Origin: Methanomassiliicoccaceae archaeon | Lineage (GTDB): Archaea > Thermoplasmatota > Thermoplasmata > Methanomassiliicoccales > Methanomethylophilaceae | Assembly (NCBI GenBank): GCA_009778575.1 | Contig: WRJJ01000006.1 | Coordinates: 1-39,055 of the forward strand | Length of the DNA stretch: 39,055 nucleotides | Reading direction: 5' to 3' | Part shown: positions 28,229-37,668 of the stretch, in pieces | Layout of the letters: the number at the start of each line of letters is the position of its first letter | Position numbering within the stretch: position 1 is the stretch's first letter | Translations under genes and position numbers: made by a program | Notes under the pieces: generated by a model | Databases searched by the model: none | Told to the model about the DNA's origin: nothing | The model's input: the letters and a program-made list of their open reading frames with translations, nothing else

Positions 28229-31030
28229 TCACTCACTTCCTCCTTCGAAGTCGGTATCGATATCGTCGTACTCCTCTCCGTCTTCCTCTTCGGTGTACTC
28301 CATCTCGTCCTTCTCTCTGGACCCGTAGTCCTCGCCTGTGTCCATGTCCTCTATGTGGAGAAGAGTATCGGCGTCGTCGCCGAGCACCTCCGCGAAAAGG
28401 TCGTCGAGGTCGATCGCCTTTCCCCTCACCGTTCTGGACGGGTCCACCCCGTCCTCTCCGTATTTGAATTGTATGACTGTCCCGACGGTGTTCCTCACGG
28501 TCCCGTCGGATGTCAGCTTAAGGTCCTCCAAGGCGGAAACGAGCCTCCTCTGCATGTAACCGGACCTGGAGGTCCTCACCGCAGTGTCGACCAGTCCTTC
28601 CCTTCCTCCCATCGCGTGGAAGAAGAACTCCGTCGGGCTCAGGCCCGATTTGTATGAGTTGGAGCAGAAGCCTCTCGCGTGCGCTCCGAGGTCGCCTTTA
28701 TTGAAATGGGGGAGGGTCCTGTTCCAGTATCCTCTGGAGAGCCTCTCTCCTCTGACCGCCTGCTGTCCGACGCAGCCCGCCATCTGGGACAGGTTGAGCA
28801 TGGACCCGCGGGCGCCCGCTTTCGCCATCACGACCGCCGGGTTCATGAGACCCAGGTGTTTTCCGGCGACGCGTCCTGCCTCGTCACGGGCCTGCCCCAG
28901 GACCTTCATGACCCTGACCTCCAATGTCTCCCTGTGGGAACGGCCGGGCATCTGATCAAGAGTTCCGCTCTGGTACGATTCGACGAGCTCCGACACCTCA
29001 TTGATGCATTCCTGGTTGTAGTTGGCTATCTGGAGCGCGGCCTCTTCGGGGATGTCCTCGTCGCCTATGCCCGTACTGAACCCGCGGTTCATGAGCGCGC
29101 CGAGAGCCAGCCTTGTCACTTCGTTAATGAACCTGGCCGCTCTTTCCGCACCGTAGTCGCGCGCTATCCTGTCAAGGATCTTTCCCTTGCTGTTCCCTAT
29201 GCCTTTCGTATCGATGGTGCCGCAGAGAAGCTGTCCGTTGCGCACTTTCACGTATGCGTCGAACTCACAGTCCTCTTTTTTGCAGAAGTCGCAGTTTTGG
29301 CAGATGTTCGCTTTGAAGGTCGTCCTGAAGTTGTCGGGGAGGACTATCGAGAACAGCTGCTTTCCCGTCCAATATTCCTTTCCTTCCTCATCGATCATCG
29401 GAAGGGGCACATCTATGTCCTTGAGTTTCGAGAGTATGTCCATTGCCTCGAACCTGTCGAACCTCGGGTTCTTGTGGGTCAGGAAATACGCCCCCGTTAT
29501 GTGATCGTGTATGGCGCCGATGATCGGACCGCCGTATCTGGGAGAGAGTATGTTCTCCTGCACCTGCATCAGTATGCGGGCCTCGGCGCGAGCTTCGTCC
29601 GACTGCAGCACGTGCAGGTTCATCTCGTCGCCGTCAAAGTCAGCGTTGTACGGAGGGCAGTCGCAGAGGTTGAACCTGAACGTCCTTCCCTCCATCACCT
29701 TGACGCGGTGCGCCATCATGGACATCCTGTGGAGCGAGGGCTGCCTGTTGAAAAGAACTACGTCCCCGTCCATAAGCTGCCTTTCTATCGTATAATCTAT
29801 ATCAATATTCTCCGACACTTCTTCCGCGTTGCGTTCCGTAACTCTGATCCTCCTTCCGTCAGACCTTATGACATAGTTCACGCCGGGCAGGTATCCGTTA
29901 TCCATCGGCGGTTCCGGCCCGCGTGCGACCATCTTCCTCAGCTTGTCGATGTTGTGCTCGTTCACATGCACCGGGACCGTAAGCTCCCTGGCCGCGATGA
30001 ACGGCACCCCCACCTCATTTATCGAGAGCAGAGGGTCGGGGGATATGACCGTACGCGCCGAAAAGTTCACACGCTTACCTGAAAGGTTCGACCTGAATCT
30101 CCCCTCCTTGCCTTTGAGCCTTTGTGCCAGCGTCTTCAGCGGGCGGCCGGATCTGTGTCTTGCCGGAGGTATCCCGGACGTTTGGTTGTCGAAGTATGTG
30201 GTTACGTGATACTGCAGCAGTTCCCAGAGGTCCTCCACTATCAGCTGGGGCGCTCCCGCGTCGCGGTTCTCCCTCAGCCTCTGGTTGATCCTGAGAACAT
30301 CCACAAGCTTGTGGGTAAGGTCATCCTCCGATCTGTCTCCCGAGTCCAGGGTGATCGACGGCCTGACCGTCACGGGCGGAACGGCGAGCGCCGTCAGGAC
30401 CATCCATTCCGGCCTGCACGTCGCAGGGTCCATCCCGAGCGTTCTGAGGTCCTCGTCCGAGATGCGCTCCAGTCTTTCGCGCACTTCTTTGGGGGTAAGC
30501 TTGTGGTTGTCGTCCACCTCCCTGAAAGTGGTGGGCTTGTCCAATTTTATCTTTATTTGTTCTGTACTGCAGTACGGACACACTCCTTTGTTGGATGCAT
30601 CCTTCGCGGTCTCCTTGGAGAAGTTCTTCAGATCTATCGTGCCTCCTCCCAGGTCCTTCATTTCGGACATGTCGTCCCTGCGGGCCTCTATCTGCTCCGC
30701 CGTGAGCATGATCCTGCCGCAGTTGCGGCAGGTGCTTTCCAGCATCAGTTTTATGTCCTTGATGAATCCCACGTGAATGACGGGCATCGCAAGGTCAATG
30801 TGGCCGAAGTGCCCCGGGCATTCGTCGACCTTGCATCCGCAGGTCTTGCATCTGAGCCCCGGTTCAATGACCCCCATATGGGGATCCATGAGCCCCATTT
30901 CGATGGGGTAGCCTTCATCATCGTATGTGTCAGCAGTGATGATCTTCGTTGCGGACATCCTCCTTATCTCGTCCGGCGAGACACAGGAGAATTTGATCGA
31001 TCCGATCCTTTTCGTTATGCCGCGCATCAT
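28229..31030 (-). CDS. rpoA1: RNA polymerase subunit A' with acidic tail
   Basis: This is the N-terminal half of the largest subunit, with the clamp and active-site aspartates. The 933-residue protein has zinc-binding Cys sets at about 61-71 ([14 protein letters not shown]) and 101-104 with 151-154, and NADFDGD at 462-468, which holds the catalytic magnesium. It also has the [13 protein letters not shown] switch and the [17 protein letters not shown] lid/rudder region. The last 50 residues or so are strongly acidic ([17 protein letters not shown]), which is longer than I expect of archaeal A'. The first ATG overlaps the rpoB stop. GGAGG lies seven bases before it, supporting the first of two adjacent ATGs. 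Confidence 0.97.
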   Translation of the reverse strand: MMRGITKRIGSIKFSCVSPDEIRRMSATKIITADTYDDEGYPIEMGLMDPHMGVIEPGLRCKTCGCKVDECPGHFGHIDLAMPVIHVGFIKDIKLMLESTCRNCGRIMLTAEQIEARRDDMSEMKDLGGGTIDLKNFSKETAKDASNKGVCPYCSTEQIKIKLDKPTTFREVDDNHKLTPKEVRERLERISDEDLRTLGMDPATCRPEWMVLTALAVPPVTVRPSITLDSGDRSEDDLTHKLVDVLRINQRLRENRDAGAPQLIVEDLWELLQYHVTTYFDNQTSGIPPARHRSGRPLKTLAQRLKGKEGRFRSNLSGKRVNFSARTVISPDPLLSINEVGVPFIAARELTVPVHVNEHNIDKLRKMVARGPEPPMDNGYLPGVNYVIRSDGRRIRVTERNAEEVSENIDIDYTIERQLMDGDVVLFNRQPSLHRMSMMAHRVKVMEGRTFRFNLCDCPPYNADFDGDEMNLHVLQSDEARAEARILMQVQENILSPRYGGPIIGAIHDHITGAYFLTHKNPRFDRFEAMDILSKLKDIDVPLPMIDEEGKEYWTGKQLFSIVLPDNFRTTFKANICQNCDFCKKEDCEFDAYVKVRNGQLLCGTIDTKGIGNSKGKILDRIARDYGAERAARFINEVTRLALGALMNRGFSTGIGDEDIPEEAALQIANYNQECINEVSELVESYQSGTLDQMPGRSHRETLEVRVMKVLGQARDEAGRVAGKHLGLMNPAVVMAKAGARGSMLNLSQMAGCVGQQAVRGERLSRGYWNRTLPHFNKGDLGAHARGFCSNSYKSGLSPTEFFFHAMGGREGLVDTAVRTSRSGYMQRRLVSALEDLKLTSDGTVRNTVGTVIQFKYGEDGVDPSRTVRGKAIDLDDLFAEVLGDDADTLLHIEDMDTGEDYGSREKDEMEYTEEEDGEEYDDIDTDFEGGSE

Positions 31031-34000
31031 GTCAGGTCCTCCAGCTGAAGCCTCATGGCCACACCTAAAGACAGAAGTTCATCCATCAGCAGTTTGAAAG
31101 CGTAAGATGTCTGCACCAGATATATGCTCGAATTGTTCTTGCACACGGGACAGTAAAGCGATCCGTGCCTGTCCATTATTGCAACGTGGCCGCAGGACAG
31201 GTTCCCGCATATGTATTGCTGGGTACCGTCGGACTCGTCGAGAAGACGGTCCTTGATGACCATCGCCGCTCCGTGTCCTATCAGGCAGTCGCGCTCCATC
31301 TCACCGAATCTCAGGCCTCCCTGTCTGGAACGCCCCTCGGTGGGCTGTCTCGTGAGTATCTGGACCGGGCCTCTCGAACGTACGTGGAGCTTTCCGCTGA
31401 CCATGTGGTGCAGCTTCTCGTAGAATATCACTCCCGTGTAGACCTCCGTTTGGATCAGCCTTCCCGTCCTCCCGTCATACATGGCCTCCTTGCCGTGCAT
31501 ACCGAAACCGTTCTTGACCAGAGCGTCGCGTATGGCGCCCTCTCTTTCTCCGGAGAATGCCGTTCCGTCGATGATGCGGCCCTCCATGGCCCCGACCTTG
31601 CCGGCTATCATCTCCAGCACGTGCCCTATGGTCATACGCGAAGGTATGCCGTGTGGGTTGACGACCAGATCCGGAGTGACGCCTTCGGCGGTGAACGGCA
31701 TATCGCACTGGTCGACCAGCCTTCCGATGACGCCTTTCTGCCCGAATCTCGAGCAGAACTTGTCGCCCAGTTCGGGGATCCTTTCATCCCTTACTTTGAC
31801 GCGGACCAATCTTGACCCGTTCTCTGATTCCGTTACCATCACGGAATCCACGAATCCTTTCTCTCCGGGCCTTACCGTGACGGATGTCTCCCTTCTCTTC
31901 TGAGGCGTCAGGAAGTCCGTTTCCTCCTCCAAGAATCTCGGAGGGGATGTCTTTCCGATCAGGACGTCGCTGCCGGACACCTCTGATTCGGGCGATATAA
32001 GACCGTCCTCTCCCAGTGAGGCGTAGGCGAAATCCGCACGCGCGCCCATGATGTCGGGGGATGGGATCTCGAAATGATCTTCCTGGCCTCCGGGGTAGCG
32101 GCGCTCCTCCGCGCGGTATGATCTCATGAAAGTGGATCTTCCGAGACCTCTCTGCACAGAGCTGTTGTTCATGACGAGCGCATCTTCTATGTTGTATCCG
32201 TGGTATGAAAGGACGGCGACGCAGAAGTTCTGGCCGGCCGGCCTGTGGTTGTATCTCATGAATTCCATTGTCTGGGTCTGCACCATCGGGACCTCAGGAT
32301 AATGCATTATGTGTCCCCTGGTGTCCGGCCTTATGCGGTAGTTCGCGGCGGGTATCCCCAGTGCCTGTTTCGCCATTCCCGCCCCCATTGTCACACGGGG
32401 GGCGGAGTTGTGCTCGGGGTACGGAACTATCCCGGACGCCACTCCCAGTATCACCATGGGGTCTATCTCCATGTGGGTGTGCTCTCTGGTTATCTTGACC
32501 GGTACCGCGAAGTCCTCGCCGCACCATTTGCATTTGAGTACCGGCCCCTCCTCCTGCCCGGGATTCAGCCAGTCCACGTCGGTCGGCGACAGGGCATGTC
32601 CGCAGCGCTCGCACCTTTTCGGTACGTCGTAAGCGTCCACGACGACGAGGGAGTCCTCCTCTTCCTCGGCATCGATCCATTCTATTATCCCTTCTTTGAA
32701 GAGACTGTTCCAGGTCACTTTGGTTTCGCGTATGCCGTCGAGATGCTTTCTGGTTATCATCGTCCTGCCGTCCTTCAGGATCAGGAGCGGGCGTCTGAGA
32801 CGTCCCTCATCGCAGTTGATGATCACTTCTTTCATCTCTTCGTCGTGGCGGATGTTGATGCAGTTCGACAGTATGCCGTATCTCCTTTGGTCCCTTATCT
32901 CGGAGACCAGTTTGTCTGCATCCCGGTGTGTTCCCACCAGGTCCCCGTTGATGTATATCCTCGTTCCCTCTTCTTTGACGGGCCCGAGTCCGAGCTCTTT
33001 GAGCTTCCATTTCACATCCTGTTCCGGATATCCTTCCGAAACATCGATTATCAACGCCAGGTTCTTGACGAGACCGCAGTTCTGTCCTTCGGGGGTCTCC
33101 GATGGGCAGAGCCTTCCCCACTGCGTGGGGTGAAGGTCACGGGCCTCGAAATGAGGCTGGCTTCTCGTAAGGGAAGATGTCACTCTTCTAAGGTGCGACA
33201 TGGCCGACATATTTGATGTTCTGTCCAGAAGCTGCGACACGCCTGCGCGGCCTCCTACCCAGTTGCCCGTCGCCAGAGCGTGCAGGAGCTTGTGGGTGAG
33301 AAGGTCCGGCCTTATCGATGATGCGATGTTGAGCTCGCTCTTCTTCCTTCCCCAGTTCCTTTCCAGTTGGTATTTCAGATCCTTCATCAAACTGCTGAAG
33401 CTTGTCCTGAAAAGGTCCTCCATGAGGTCCCCGGAAAGCTTCAGTCTTTTGTTTGCGTAGTGGTCCTTGTCATCCTCTTTCCTTTTCTTGAGCGACAGCT
33501 CAAGCACGGAACGGGCAATGCGCCCGAGGAAGATCGCCTTTTTCATGCGGTCCGCTTCCGTGTCTCCCAAGTGCGGGAGGAGAGAGCGGTCCAGGATGCT
33601 CTCCACCTTTTTCGTTCTGTACTCTTTGGCCTGCCCTGCCGCGAAATTCCTCTCAAGGAACAATATCGCATCTTCCTTTGTGTGGTATCCGTTCGGAGGG
33701 AAGCCTTTCTTGTCGAGGGAGCTCTCTATGTTGGCATAAACTATGTTCGCCATCGCCTCGTCGGACACTATCGTCTCGTAGATCTCCGCATCGGATTCCA
33801 TTCCGAGAGCTTTCATGAGAGCTATCAGCGGTATGGAGCCTGACGCTACAGGGACGGAGACCATGACCATTCCGTCCTTTTTCTTCTCCACCAGCGTCAG
33901 CGCGCGGTATCCGTCCTTCTGGGAGAACACTTTTGCGATCTCCACCGCGGACCCGTATTTCTCATTGTATTCGACCATGACCCTGTTGGGCGCAAGGTCC

Positions 34001-34626
34001 TCCAGCGTGATCAGCACCCTCTCGGTGCCTCCGATGATGAAGTACCCTCCGGGCTCTCTTGGGTCCTCCTTCTGTTTCACCAGTTCCGCCTGGTATTCGT
34101 TGTCCGACATCTTGTGCTCTCTGCTCTCTTCCAACACGAGCTTGTTCAGATTGCATCCGTTGGACTTGACCATCATGGGCAGGTCGCCGATGTGCACCCA
34201 CCTTTCGTTCTCCTGCTTGTCGTCAAGCACTCCTTCCTCGTACACTTCGAACCTGACGAACACCGGCGAGAGATAGTTCAGGTTCCTGAGCCTGGCCTCC
34301 ATCGGCGTAAGCTCATGGCTGTATCCGTTCGCCTCCATTACCTTCGGCTGGTCTATCCGGATGGTGGGCTTCGCCTGGGGGTCGATGTCGCCGTCCTCAT
34401 TCCTTTTCCTTCCTATCCTGATCTCTATGTTCTTGCCGCCGGTACGCTCCGGGTCCAGCTTTATCACGCCGCGCTCGGCGTCATCGGTGGGCACCCTGAT
34501 GTCGTCCACTATCTTCTGCATCCTGCTGTTTGGGTTCCTGGCGGTGGCGAGGAAATCATCGAACGATGCGATGTGATGGTTCACGATGTTCTTTTCCGTA
34601 AAATATAACTTAACCAAATCTCTCAA
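31027..34626 (-). CDS. rpoB: RNA polymerase subunit B (unsplit)
   Basis: This is the second-largest subunit, forming the other wall of the active centre. It is one 1199-residue chain, whereas most methanogens split it into B' and B''; the fused form is normal for Thermoplasmata. [15 protein letters not shown], the [11 protein letters not shown] loop, [14 protein letters not shown] and [15 protein letters not shown] are diagnostic. A CERCGH...CKWCGE zinc-ribbon-like site lies in the middle (near residues 660-700), and the C-terminal zinc ribbon has CGNLSCG and CPVCKN. The start is TTG at 34626, with GGTGA six bases before it. That ribosome-binding site overlaps the rpoH stop, so the two genes are coupled. 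Confidence 0.97.
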   Translation of the reverse strand: MRDLVKLYFTEKNIVNHHIASFDDFLATARNPNSRMQKIVDDIRVPTDDAERGVIKLDPERTGGKNIEIRIGRKRNEDGDIDPQAKPTIRIDQPKVMEANGYSHELTPMEARLRNLNYLSPVFVRFEVYEEGVLDDKQENERWVHIGDLPMMVKSNGCNLNKLVLEESREHKMSDNEYQAELVKQKEDPREPGGYFIIGGTERVLITLEDLAPNRVMVEYNEKYGSAVEIAKVFSQKDGYRALTLVEKKKDGMVMVSVPVASGSIPLIALMKALGMESDAEIYETIVSDEAMANIVYANIESSLDKKGFPPNGYHTKEDAILFLERNFAAGQAKEYRTKKVESILDRSLLPHLGDTEADRMKKAIFLGRIARSVLELSLKKRKEDDKDHYANKRLKLSGDLMEDLFRTSFSSLMKDLKYQLERNWGRKKSELNIASSIRPDLLTHKLLHALATGNWVGGRAGVSQLLDRTSNMSAMSHLRRVTSSLTRSQPHFEARDLHPTQWGRLCPSETPEGQNCGLVKNLALIIDVSEGYPEQDVKWKLKELGLGPVKEEGTRIYINGDLVGTHRDADKLVSEIRDQRRYGILSNCINIRHDEEMKEVIINCDEGRLRRPLLILKDGRTMITRKHLDGIRETKVTWNSLFKEGIIEWIDAEEEEDSLVVVDAYDVPKRCERCGHALSPTDVDWLNPGQEEGPVLKCKWCGEDFAVPVKITREHTHMEIDPMVILGVASGIVPYPEHNSAPRVTMGAGMAKQALGIPAANYRIRPDTRGHIMHYPEVPMVQTQTMEFMRYNHRPAGQNFCVAVLSYHGYNIEDALVMNNSSVQRGLGRSTFMRSYRAEERRYPGGQEDHFEIPSPDIMGARADFAYASLGEDGLISPESEVSGSDVLIGKTSPPRFLEEETDFLTPQKRRETSVTVRPGEKGFVDSVMVTESENGSRLVRVKVRDERIPELGDKFCSRFGQKGVIGRLVDQCDMPFTAEGVTPDLVVNPHGIPSRMTIGHVLEMIAGKVGAMEGRIIDGTAFSGEREGAIRDALVKNGFGMHGKEAMYDGRTGRLIQTEVYTGVIFYEKLHHMVSGKLHVRSRGPVQILTRQPTEGRSRQGGLRFGEMERDCLIGHGAAMVIKDRLLDESDGTQQYICGNLSCGHVAIMDRHGSLYCPVCKNNSSIYLVQTSYAFKLLMDELLSLGVAMRLQLEDLT

Positions 34627-34632
34627 AATAGA

Positions 34633-34637
34633 TCACC
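34633..34637 (-). promoter_or_regulatory. Ribosome-binding site supporting the TTG start of rpoB
   Basis: GGTGA, within GGGTGATC, ends six bases before the TTG at 34626-34624. Its TGA is the stop codon of rpoH, tying rpoB translation to rpoH. Confidence 0.6.
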
Positions 34638-34899
34638 CTTTGGTCACAAGCCTGTAGGCCACGAACTCCTGCGCTGTCTCACTTTTCCTGACGATCTTGA
34701 CTACGCGTCCTTCCGTTATCGGCCCATGGATACTCTCCAGCACTCTTATTCCCGCATCGCTGTTCCTTATCTTAGGAAGCTGGTCACAGGTCATCCCCAT
34801 TTGGGAGAGGACCGTTTTCGCTTCTTCCTCGGAAAGAAGATGGTGTTCAGGTACAAGGTCGTGCTTGAGCACGTTAAATGAGATATTGTCTGCTGCCAA
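34633..34899 (-). CDS. rpoH: RNA polymerase subunit H
   Basis: The 88-residue protein is the archaeal homologue of the C-terminal domain of eukaryotic Rpb5, at the polymerase jaw. LKHDLVPEHHLLSEEEAK (11-28) is the hallmark, followed by QLPKIRNSDAG and VVKIVRKSETAQ, and it ends in AYRLVTKG. It has about ten extra residues at the N-terminus compared with the shortest forms. The start codon is TTG, supported by a GGTGA six bases upstream. It is the first gene of the polymerase operon. The 125-bp region upstream, up to tRNA-Lys, holds a six-pair hairpin in the presumed leader. Confidence 0.95.
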   Translation of the reverse strand: MAADNISFNVLKHDLVPEHHLLSEEEAKTVLSQMGMTCDQLPKIRNSDAGIRVLESIHGPITEGRVVKIVRKSETAQEFVAYRLVTKG

Positions 34900-34905
34900 A
34901 TTGAT

Positions 34906-34910
34906 TCACC
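34906..34910 (-). promoter_or_regulatory. Ribosome-binding site supporting the TTG start of rpoH
   Basis: GGTGA lies six bases before the TTG at 34899-34897, the same spacing as at rpoB. No ATG lies between it and the conserved part of RpoH. Confidence 0.6.
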
Positions 34911-34922
34911 TGCCACTAATTA

Positions 34923-34941
34923 CCCGCTCCCGGTCAGCGGG
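34923..34941. other. Hairpin in the rpoH leader region
   Basis: CCCGCT and AGCGGG pair over a seven-base loop, about 25-45 bp before the rpoH start. It could form in the leader RNA of the polymerase operon. There is no T-run, so it is not an obvious terminator. Its role is unknown and it may be chance. Confidence 0.25.
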
Positions 34942-35024
34942 AACCCCCGTTTGTAAAGAAATTTGCTTTTGTCATTCCTTTCCTCATACTTGATCTGCGG
35001 CTGATCGCTCATGAAGACTCTCAG

Positions 35025-35098
35025 CGGGCCTGAAGGGATTCGAACCCCTGACCACCTGATTAAAAGTCAGATGCTCTACCTAGCTGAGCTACAGGCCC
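35025..35098 (-). tRNA. tRNA-Lys (anticodon UUU)
   Basis: The 74-base cloverleaf on the minus strand has acceptor GGGCCTG/CAGGCCC and discriminator G. Its D arm is identical to that of tRNA-Lys(CUU). The anticodon stem TCTGA/TCAGG carries the loop CTTTTAA, giving anticodon TTT. The T arm is AGGGG-TTCGAAT-CCCTT. CCA is not encoded. It reads AAA and AAG codons. Unlike the CUU gene, no remnant copy of its 3' end lies nearby. Confidence 0.95.
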
Positions 35099-35140
35099 TT
35101 GAAATCTTGAAGCTTGTAATGCGGAAGGAACTCTTCATTG

Positions 35141-35148
35141 TATATAAT
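35141..35148 (-). promoter_or_regulatory. TATA-like element upstream of tRNA-Lys(UUU)
   Basis: ATTATATA on the minus strand is centred about 46 bp before the tRNA. This suggests a short 5' leader removed by RNase P. Confidence 0.35.
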
Positions 35149-35226
35149 ATCTTTCAAGAGAACGAGTGCCGCCGGGCCGTGCCGGCCTGACGGCGGAAGA
35201 GGTGTGTACCGGGTTTCGGCAGCGTT

Positions 35227-35658
35227 TCACCACGGGCGGTTCCCGTTCGCCATAAGGTGGTCGTTGTACCTGTTTGCCAGTTTGTGCGCGTCGAATATGT
35301 TCCAAACCCACAGGACAAGATAGCACACCGAAATGATGATGACAAGTACACCCACGCCTGCAAGGTCATCTATCCCATCGGTGGACAGGACCGCTAAGGC
35401 GGTAACGACAACGCCTATGCAGACGAATACTATGTAAGCCATCATCAGCAAGAGGCCGCGGCCTATCTTGCCCACATATATCTGCCCGAGACCTATCATA
35501 AAGAATGAGAGAACGGCCGCTATGCCGGCGCTTTTGTCTCTGATATTTATCACACATTGGGGCCCCTGCCCCCCTCCTCTGCCGCCTGCCCTGCTTCCGC
35601 ACTCGTCGCAGAACATCTGGCCATCTTCCATTAGGCTACCGCAACTGCTACAATACAC
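35227..35658 (-). CDS. Zinc ribbon plus TM2-domain membrane protein
   Basis: The 143-residue protein begins with a zinc ribbon (Cys3, Cys6, Cys17, Cys20 in YCSSCG and CDECG). A Gly-rich link follows (GGRGGGQG). The rest has three or four hydrophobic segments; the first pair, with KSAGIAAVLSFFMIGLGQIYVGKIGRG, matches the TM2 domain. Such proteins are common in archaea and bacteria and their role is unknown. The start is a GTG directly before the first Cys pair, with a TATATATC box 22 bp upstream. It lies between tRNA genes and is probably transcribed alone. Confidence 0.83.
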   Translation of the reverse strand: MYCSSCGSLMEDGQMFCDECGSRAGGRGGGQGPQCVINIRDKSAGIAAVLSFFMIGLGQIYVGKIGRGLLLMMAYIVFVCIGVVVTALAVLSTDGIDDLAGVGVLVIIISVCYLVLWVWNIFDAHKLANRYNDHLMANGNRPW

Positions 35659-35674
35659 TTTCTCTTCCCCCAGA

Positions 35675-35683
35675 GATATATAG
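35675..35683 (-). promoter_or_regulatory. TATA box for the TM2-domain gene
   Basis: CTATATATC on the minus strand is centred about 22 bp before the GTG at 35658, so the mRNA would be nearly leaderless. Confidence 0.4.
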
Positions 35684-35799
35684 ATATGTTATTACTGGAT
35701 ATTTAACTCTTAGTACCTACGTGTGGATATACAGAGTTCAAGATCCCGCCGAAGGTACGCACCGCTTTCATCCTCTCGGCGAGTCTGGAAGAAGAGTAG

Positions 35800-35873
35800 T
35801 GGGCCCAGCCGGATTTGAACCAGCGACCACCTGGTTATGAGCCAGGCGCTCTACCTGTCTAAGCTATGAGCCC
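35800..35873 (-). tRNA. tRNA with CAU anticodon (probably Ile2, else elongator Met)
   Basis: The 74-base minus-strand cloverleaf has acceptor GGGCTCA/TGGGCCC with one G-T pair and discriminator A. The anticodon stem CCTGG/CCAGG carries CTCATAA, so the anticodon is CAT. The T arm is GCTGG-TTCAAAT-CCGGC. It lacks the A1 start of archaeal initiator tRNA. The GGGC acceptor start resembles archaeal tRNA-Ile2, whose C34 is changed to agmatidine to read AUA, more than elongator Met, but I cannot decide by eye. It follows tRNA-Asn with a 22-bp gap and is likely co-transcribed with it. Confidence 0.85.
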
Positions 35874-35895
35874 TTTTCTTTAAAAGGGAGTATGG

Positions 35896-35968
35896 CGCCG
35901 CCGCACGGGATCGAACCGTGGACCTTGTGATTAACAGTCACACGCTCTACCTACTGAGCTACAGCGGC
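35896..35968 (-). tRNA. tRNA-Asn (anticodon GUU)
   Basis: The 73-base minus-strand cloverleaf has acceptor GCCGCTG/CGGCGGC and discriminator G. The anticodon stem TGTGA/TCACA carries loop CTGTTAA, anticodon GTT. The T arm is CACGG-TTCGATC-CCGTG. CCA is not encoded. A TATA-like element lies about 30 bp upstream, and tRNA(CAU) follows downstream, so the two form a small tRNA operon. Confidence 0.95.
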
Positions 35969-35994
35969 CTGTGGAAAAAGCGAAAGTGTGACGA

Positions 35995-36002
35995 ATATTA
36001 AA
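35995..36002 (-). promoter_or_regulatory. TATA box for the tRNA-Asn/tRNA(CAU) pair
   Basis: TTTAATAT on the minus strand is centred about 31 bp before the tRNA-Asn, in a short AT-rich tract. Confidence 0.5.
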
Positions 36003-36090
36003 TAATTACGTTAAACCGCCGTCTGCCGCAGGCGGAAACCGGAGTAAAGAGCGGGATTGTCCGCATTGTTCATATAAAGAAGCAGCTATT

Positions 36091-37002
36091 GTGACCGATC
36101 GTGAAGAATTGACCATCGAAAAAGAGAGACTGCCACATCTGTCGGCTTTCCTGATCGTCTGCATGATATGGGGACTGAGCCTTGTCATCGCATATGATCT
36201 CCTTGACACCGGGATACCTCCGTTCTTCCTGATCGCCGTGACCTATGGCATCGGTGCTTTGACCCTTCTGTGCGCGAAACTGATCGTCAGACCATCACCG
36301 GCGGTCAGCCGCGACGAGTGGAGATACGGCATCCTGGTGGGGCTGCTGATATTCGTCGCTTTCGGCCTTCAGACCGTGGGTCTGGTGTATACCACTCCCG
36401 CAAAGAGCGGGATCCTGACCGTTCTCTACGTTCTGTTCGTGCCCGTGATCATCTCCGTCATAAGAAAAAAGCTGTCAATGAGATCAATGGGGTTCGCATT
36501 GATAGGCTTCACGGGAGTGTTGGTGATGTCGGGGGTCACCGGAGGCGACGGATCGCTGAACATAGGCGATCTCCTGACGATCTTGTGCGCGGTGGCGTTC
36601 GCGGCGCACTTCGTGACCTTGGAGAAGTTCTCGTCCCGCCTGAACACCATTAACTTCACCTTGGTCCAAATGACCGCCGCGGCCATCGTGGGACTGGGAG
36701 TGAGCTTTGCGTTGGAGGGCGGCTCGTACCAAGGCATGGACCTCATCGGGTCCTGGGCCGGTCTTGCGTTCATGGGGCTTATAGTCACGGGATTGGGCTT
36801 CTTTGTGCAGACGGCCGCCCAGAAGAAGATACCGTCGACGACGATATCCGTAATGTGCTGCAGCGAATCCGTGTTCGCCATGATATTCTCCTGGTCCCTT
36901 GGGTATGATGAGGTCACCGTCGCGCTGTCGATCGGCGCCGCCCTGATAGTCGCATCGACCGTGCTCTCATCGATATATGAAAGAAGAGAACTCATCGGCT
37001 GA
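36091..37002 (+). CDS. EamA/DMT-superfamily transporter
   Basis: The 303-residue protein has about ten membrane segments and two EamA repeats (about 15-145 and 158-297). Typical marks are MIWGLSLVIAYDLL at the start, GLQTVGLVYTTPAKSGILTVLYVLFVPV at the end of the first half, and TTISVMCCSESVFAMIFSW in the second. The family exports or imports small metabolites; the substrate is not predictable. The start is a GTG at 36091. A TATA-like ATATAAA is only about 16 bp before it, so transcription may begin just after this codon and a TTG at 36109 could be the true start. It converges on the small HTH gene. Confidence 0.87.
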   Translation: MTDREELTIEKERLPHLSAFLIVCMIWGLSLVIAYDLLDTGIPPFFLIAVTYGIGALTLLCAKLIVRPSPAVSRDEWRYGILVGLLIFVAFGLQTVGLVYTTPAKSGILTVLYVLFVPVIISVIRKKLSMRSMGFALIGFTGVLVMSGVTGGDGSLNIGDLLTILCAVAFAAHFVTLEKFSSRLNTINFTLVQMTAAAIVGLGVSFALEGGSYQGMDLIGSWAGLAFMGLIVTGLGFFVQTAAQKKIPSTTISVMCCSESVFAMIFSWSLGYDEVTVALSIGAALIVASTVLSSIYERRELIG

Positions 37003-37009
37003 GGCGGCG

Positions 37010-37312
37010 TCAGCTCTGTCTGATGCGGTTTATGCGTCCGATCAGATCCTCAAACTGCCCTGAGACCCCTCCGATGAACTCTTCATACTTGTCCGAGACC
37101 ATGGCGCCTTCGTTGGTGGCGATTATCAGGCCCTCCTTTTCCAGCAGCCTGAGGGAATACCTCACTTTGTGCTTGGGTATGTTGAGGACCTCCGACAATC
37201 GTATTATGCCGATCGGCTGCATCTCCTTGGTGACCTTCAGCATATCGATGTGCCTGCCGATCAATTCTATTTCCTCAAAAGCACGATCGAACAAGGATGC
37301 CTCTTCCGCCAT
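37010..37312 (-). CDS. Small winged-helix regulator
   Basis: The 100-residue protein looks like a winged helix-turn-helix DNA-binding protein. A recognition region IIRLSEVLNIPKHKVRYSLRLLEKEGLI (about 36-63) has the helix-turn-helix spacing, with NEGAMVSD as the wing. Helices flank it on both sides and may dimerise. It is an archaeal-type predicted transcriptional regulator with unknown targets. The GTTAATAAC element about 32 bp upstream may be its TATA box. Its neighbours are a small Cys-rich protein upstream on the same strand and the convergent transporter. Confidence 0.78.
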   Translation of the reverse strand: MAEEASLFDRAFEEIELIGRHIDMLKVTKEMQPIGIIRLSEVLNIPKHKVRYSLRLLEKEGLIIATNEGAMVSDKYEEFIGGVSGQFEDLIGRINRIRQS

Positions 37313-37388
37313 GGGGACGGAGATTACGTTGTTTGTTATTAACTATGATGTCAGGCGATAAGCTCATGCCGCAAGAAAGAACGGCCGC

Positions 37389-37556
37389 TCAGCGCCCGTA
37401 CCACTTCTGCTTTCCCCATTTCGAATAGTTCTTCCAGTATCCCTGTATGAACGATCCGCAGCAGTCCAATGCCTTCTTCTCTGCGTCAGGGCCGCGGTGG
37501 GTCTTGTAACAGTTGAGGCACTGCCATCTCAATTCAAGGGGTTTCTCCTTTGCCAT
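37389..37556 (-). CDS. Small Cys-rich (zinc-binding) protein
   Basis: The 55-residue protein starts MAKEKPLELRWQC and has Cys13-x-x-Cys16 and an adjacent Cys32-Cys33 pair, enough for one zinc site. The C-terminal half is aromatic and basic (GYWKNYSKWGKQKWYGR). I start at the ATG at 37556 because a TTTATTAA box is centred 27 bp upstream; the frame stays open for 23 more codons, but these overlap the promoter. No family is recognised with certainty. It is divergent from the regulator gene at 37669, and about 110 bp separate the two starts. Confidence 0.68.
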   Translation of the reverse strand: MAKEKPLELRWQCLNCYKTHRGPDAEKKALDCCGSFIQGYWKNYSKWGKQKWYGR

Positions 37557-37578
37557 CGCAACGTGATGGCCAAATCTG

Positions 37579-37586
37579 TTAATAAA
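37579..37586 (-). promoter_or_regulatory. TATA box for the small Cys-rich gene
   Basis: TTTATTAA on the minus strand is centred 27 bp before the ATG at 37556. Confidence 0.45.
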
Positions 37587-37635
37587 TCTTGGCAAATGCC
37601 AACAGTCGAAAAAAAGGCAGCGCATTTAAGAACCG

Positions 37636-37643
37636 TTATATAC
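37636..37643 (+). promoter_or_regulatory. TATA box for the regulator-trm56 operon
   Basis: TTATATAC is centred about 29 bp before the ATG at 37669, with no Shine-Dalgarno, which fits a leaderless mRNA. Confidence 0.5.
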
Positions 37644-37668
37644 ATTTATAGCAATAAGGGAAATTCTT

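Noticed and set aside
28679-30082. Long plus-strand open frames (up to about 470 codons) opposite rpoA1, and similar ones opposite rpoB and gatE
   Set aside because: They are antisense to strongly conserved genes, show no motif, and are rich in Arg/His/Val as expected of a shadow frame in G/C-ending codons.
35025-35873. A second integration scar beside tRNA-Lys(UUU) or tRNA(CAU)
   Set aside because: I looked for copies of their 3' ends downstream and upstream within the window and found none beyond the family resemblance of the two tRNA-Lys genes.
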